From Pseudomonas resinovorans NBRC 106553 (GTDB lineage Bacteria > Pseudomonadota > Gammaproteobacteria > Pseudomonadales > Pseudomonadaceae), in the NCBI RefSeq assembly GCF_000412695.1, contig NC_021499.1, positions 5,952,001 through 6,016,000 on the forward strand: 64,000 nucleotides of DNA, read 5' to 3'. Below the pieces are notes generated by a model, which saw nothing but the letters and a program-made list of their open reading frames with translations, did not search any database and was not told where the DNA came from. The position numbers and the translations under genes were made by a program. The first letter of the stretch is position 1; every line of letters starts with the position of its first letter. Below, in pieces: positions 62,946-64,000 of the stretch.

Positions 62946-64000
62946 TCAGCCGATCTGCTGGCTGCGCGCCTCGTCCACCTCGCCGCTGGCCATGCAGGCG
63001 GCCGCGGTGAAAAGCACGTCGGTGGAGGAGTTCAGCGCGGTCTCGGCTGCGTCCTGGAGGATGCCGATGATGAAGCCCACGGCCACCACCTGCATCGCCA
63101 CTTCGCTGGGAATGCCGAACAGGCTGCAGGCCAGCGGGATCAGCAGCAGCGAACCACCGGCCACGCCGGAGGCGCCGCAGGCGCAGATCGAGGCCACCAC
63201 GCTGAGGAGGATGGCGGTGGGGATGTCGACGGCGATGCCCAGGGTATTCACCGCCGCCAGGGTCAGCACGGTGATGGTGATCGCCGCGCCGGCCATGTTG
63301 ATGGTGGCGCCCAGGGGAATCGACACCGAGTAGGTGTCCTCGTGCAGGCCGAGTTTTTCGGCGAGCTGCAGGTTGACCGGGATGTTGGCCGCCGAGCTGC
63401 GGGTGAAGAAGGCGGTGATGCCGCTCTCGCGCAGGCACAGCAGCACCAGCGGGTACGGGTTGCGGCGGATCTTCCAGAACACGATCAGCGGGTTGACCAC
63501 CAGGGCCACGAACAGCATGCAACCCAGCAGTACCACCAGCAATTGGGCGTAGTCGGCCAGCACGCCGACGCCGTTTTCCGCCAGGGTCGAGGTCACCAGG
63601 CCGAAGATGCCCAGCGGGGCGAAGCTGATCACCACGCGAACGATCAGCGACACGCCATGGGACAGGTCGGCGAACACGTTGCGGGTGGTTTCGCTGCCCT
63701 GGCGAATGGCGATGCCCAGGCCCACGGCCCAGACCAGGATACCGATGAAGTTGGCCTCCATCAGTGCGGTCACCGGGTTGGTCACGGCGCTGGACAGCAG
63801 GCTGAGCAGCACTTCGGAGATGTTGCCGGGCGGTGCCAGGTCGGCGGCGCCGGTGGCCAGGGTGAGCGTGGACGGGAACAGGCTGGAGGCCAGCACGGCC
63901 ACCACTGCGGCGGAGAAGGTGCCGATCAGGTAGAGCAGCAGGATCGGACGGATATGGGTGCGTTCGCCCGGTTTGTGGTTGGCGATGGCCGCCGTCACCA
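62946..64000 (-). CDS. sstT: Serine/threonine:Na+ symporter SstT (5' end outside window)
   Basis: The last 351 or so codons of a DAACS-family transporter; the start lies beyond the right edge. Visible are several membrane helices, [22 protein letters not shown], the signature [22 protein letters not shown] and [28 protein letters not shown], all characteristic of SstT. It imports serine and threonine with sodium. It is on the same strand as, and upstream of, the RTX gene, separated by 185 bp without a gene. Confidence 0.93.
   Translation of the reverse strand, partial: VTAAIANHKPGERTHIRPILLLYLIGTFSAAVVAVLASSLFPSTLTLATGAADLAPPGNISEVLLSLLSSAVTNPVTALMEANFIGILVWAVGLGIAIRQGSETTRNVFADLSHGVSLIVRVVISFAPLGIFGLVTSTLAENGVGVLADYAQLLVVLLGCMLFVALVVNPLIVFWKIRRNPYPLVLLCLRESGITAFFTRSSAANIPVNLQLAEKLGLHEDTYSVSIPLGATINMAGAAITITVLTLAAVNTLGIAVDIPTAILLSVVASICACGASGVAGGSLLLIPLACSLFGIPSEVAMQVVAVGFIIGILQDAAETALNSSTDVLFTAAACMASGEVDEARSQQIG

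Overview
The window is GC-rich chromosomal DNA of a Pseudomonas, most like the P. aeruginosa/P. resinovorans side of the genus. From memory, gene order follows P. aeruginosa PAO1 from about PA5129 (grx) to PA5181: grxC, yibN, gpmI, envC, ctpA, hisF-hisA-hisH-hisB, mutY-yggX, an amino-acid ABC transporter, rml, dctBD, arcDABC, fabY, cysQ, nudE, yrfG and fdhD. This synteny makes the departures from the backbone easy to see.

Backbone, 1-21.4 kb: redox and cell-envelope genes (grxC, a rhodanese lacking its cysteine, gpmI, the amidase activator envC, the protease ctpA, a polysaccharide deacetylase), two tandem periplasmic binding proteins, the his genes with an embedded DUF2164 gene, a PanZ-like protein, AsmA, mutY-yggX, tRNA-Phe, a complete polar amino-acid ABC transporter, a methyltransferase and tRNA-Thr. 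A complete ISL3-family insertion sequence (2294-3598) with inverted repeats and an 8-bp target duplication sits in the T-run of the gpmI terminator.

Integrated island, 21.4-33.4 kb: a tyrosine-recombinase element occupies the 3' end of tRNA-Thr between perfect 50-bp direct repeats. Integrase, AlpA-like regulator, primase-helicase, a probable replication origin just 3' of the primase gene, a terminase-small-subunit-like gene and no structural phage genes make it look like a phage satellite of the PICI type. Its left half carries cargo: an XRE regulator with a palindromic operator, a small exported protein, a SIR2-like DUF4917 protein flanked by repeats, and an AT-richer three-gene operon encoding a HigB-like toxin, a HigA antitoxin fused to an ImmA/IrrE-type zinc protease domain, and a beta-family protein. 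This cargo is the best candidate for an undescribed anti-phage system.

Backbone, 33.4-57 kb: rmlBACD (dTDP-rhamnose), the dctBD two-component system without the dctPQM genes expected beside it, a MITE-like repeat, the arcDABC arginine deiminase operon behind an ANR/FNR box, fabY, cysQ-nudE and yrfG, a LysM protein, and a LysR-fdhD-oxidoreductase group. Three REP-like palindromic repeats lie in intergenic gaps.

Right end, 57-64 kb: two paralogous glycine-zipper proteins, a giant RTX-type repeat protein with nine 147-residue modules (two neighbouring copies identical over 359 bp of DNA), and the truncated serine/threonine transporter gene sstT.
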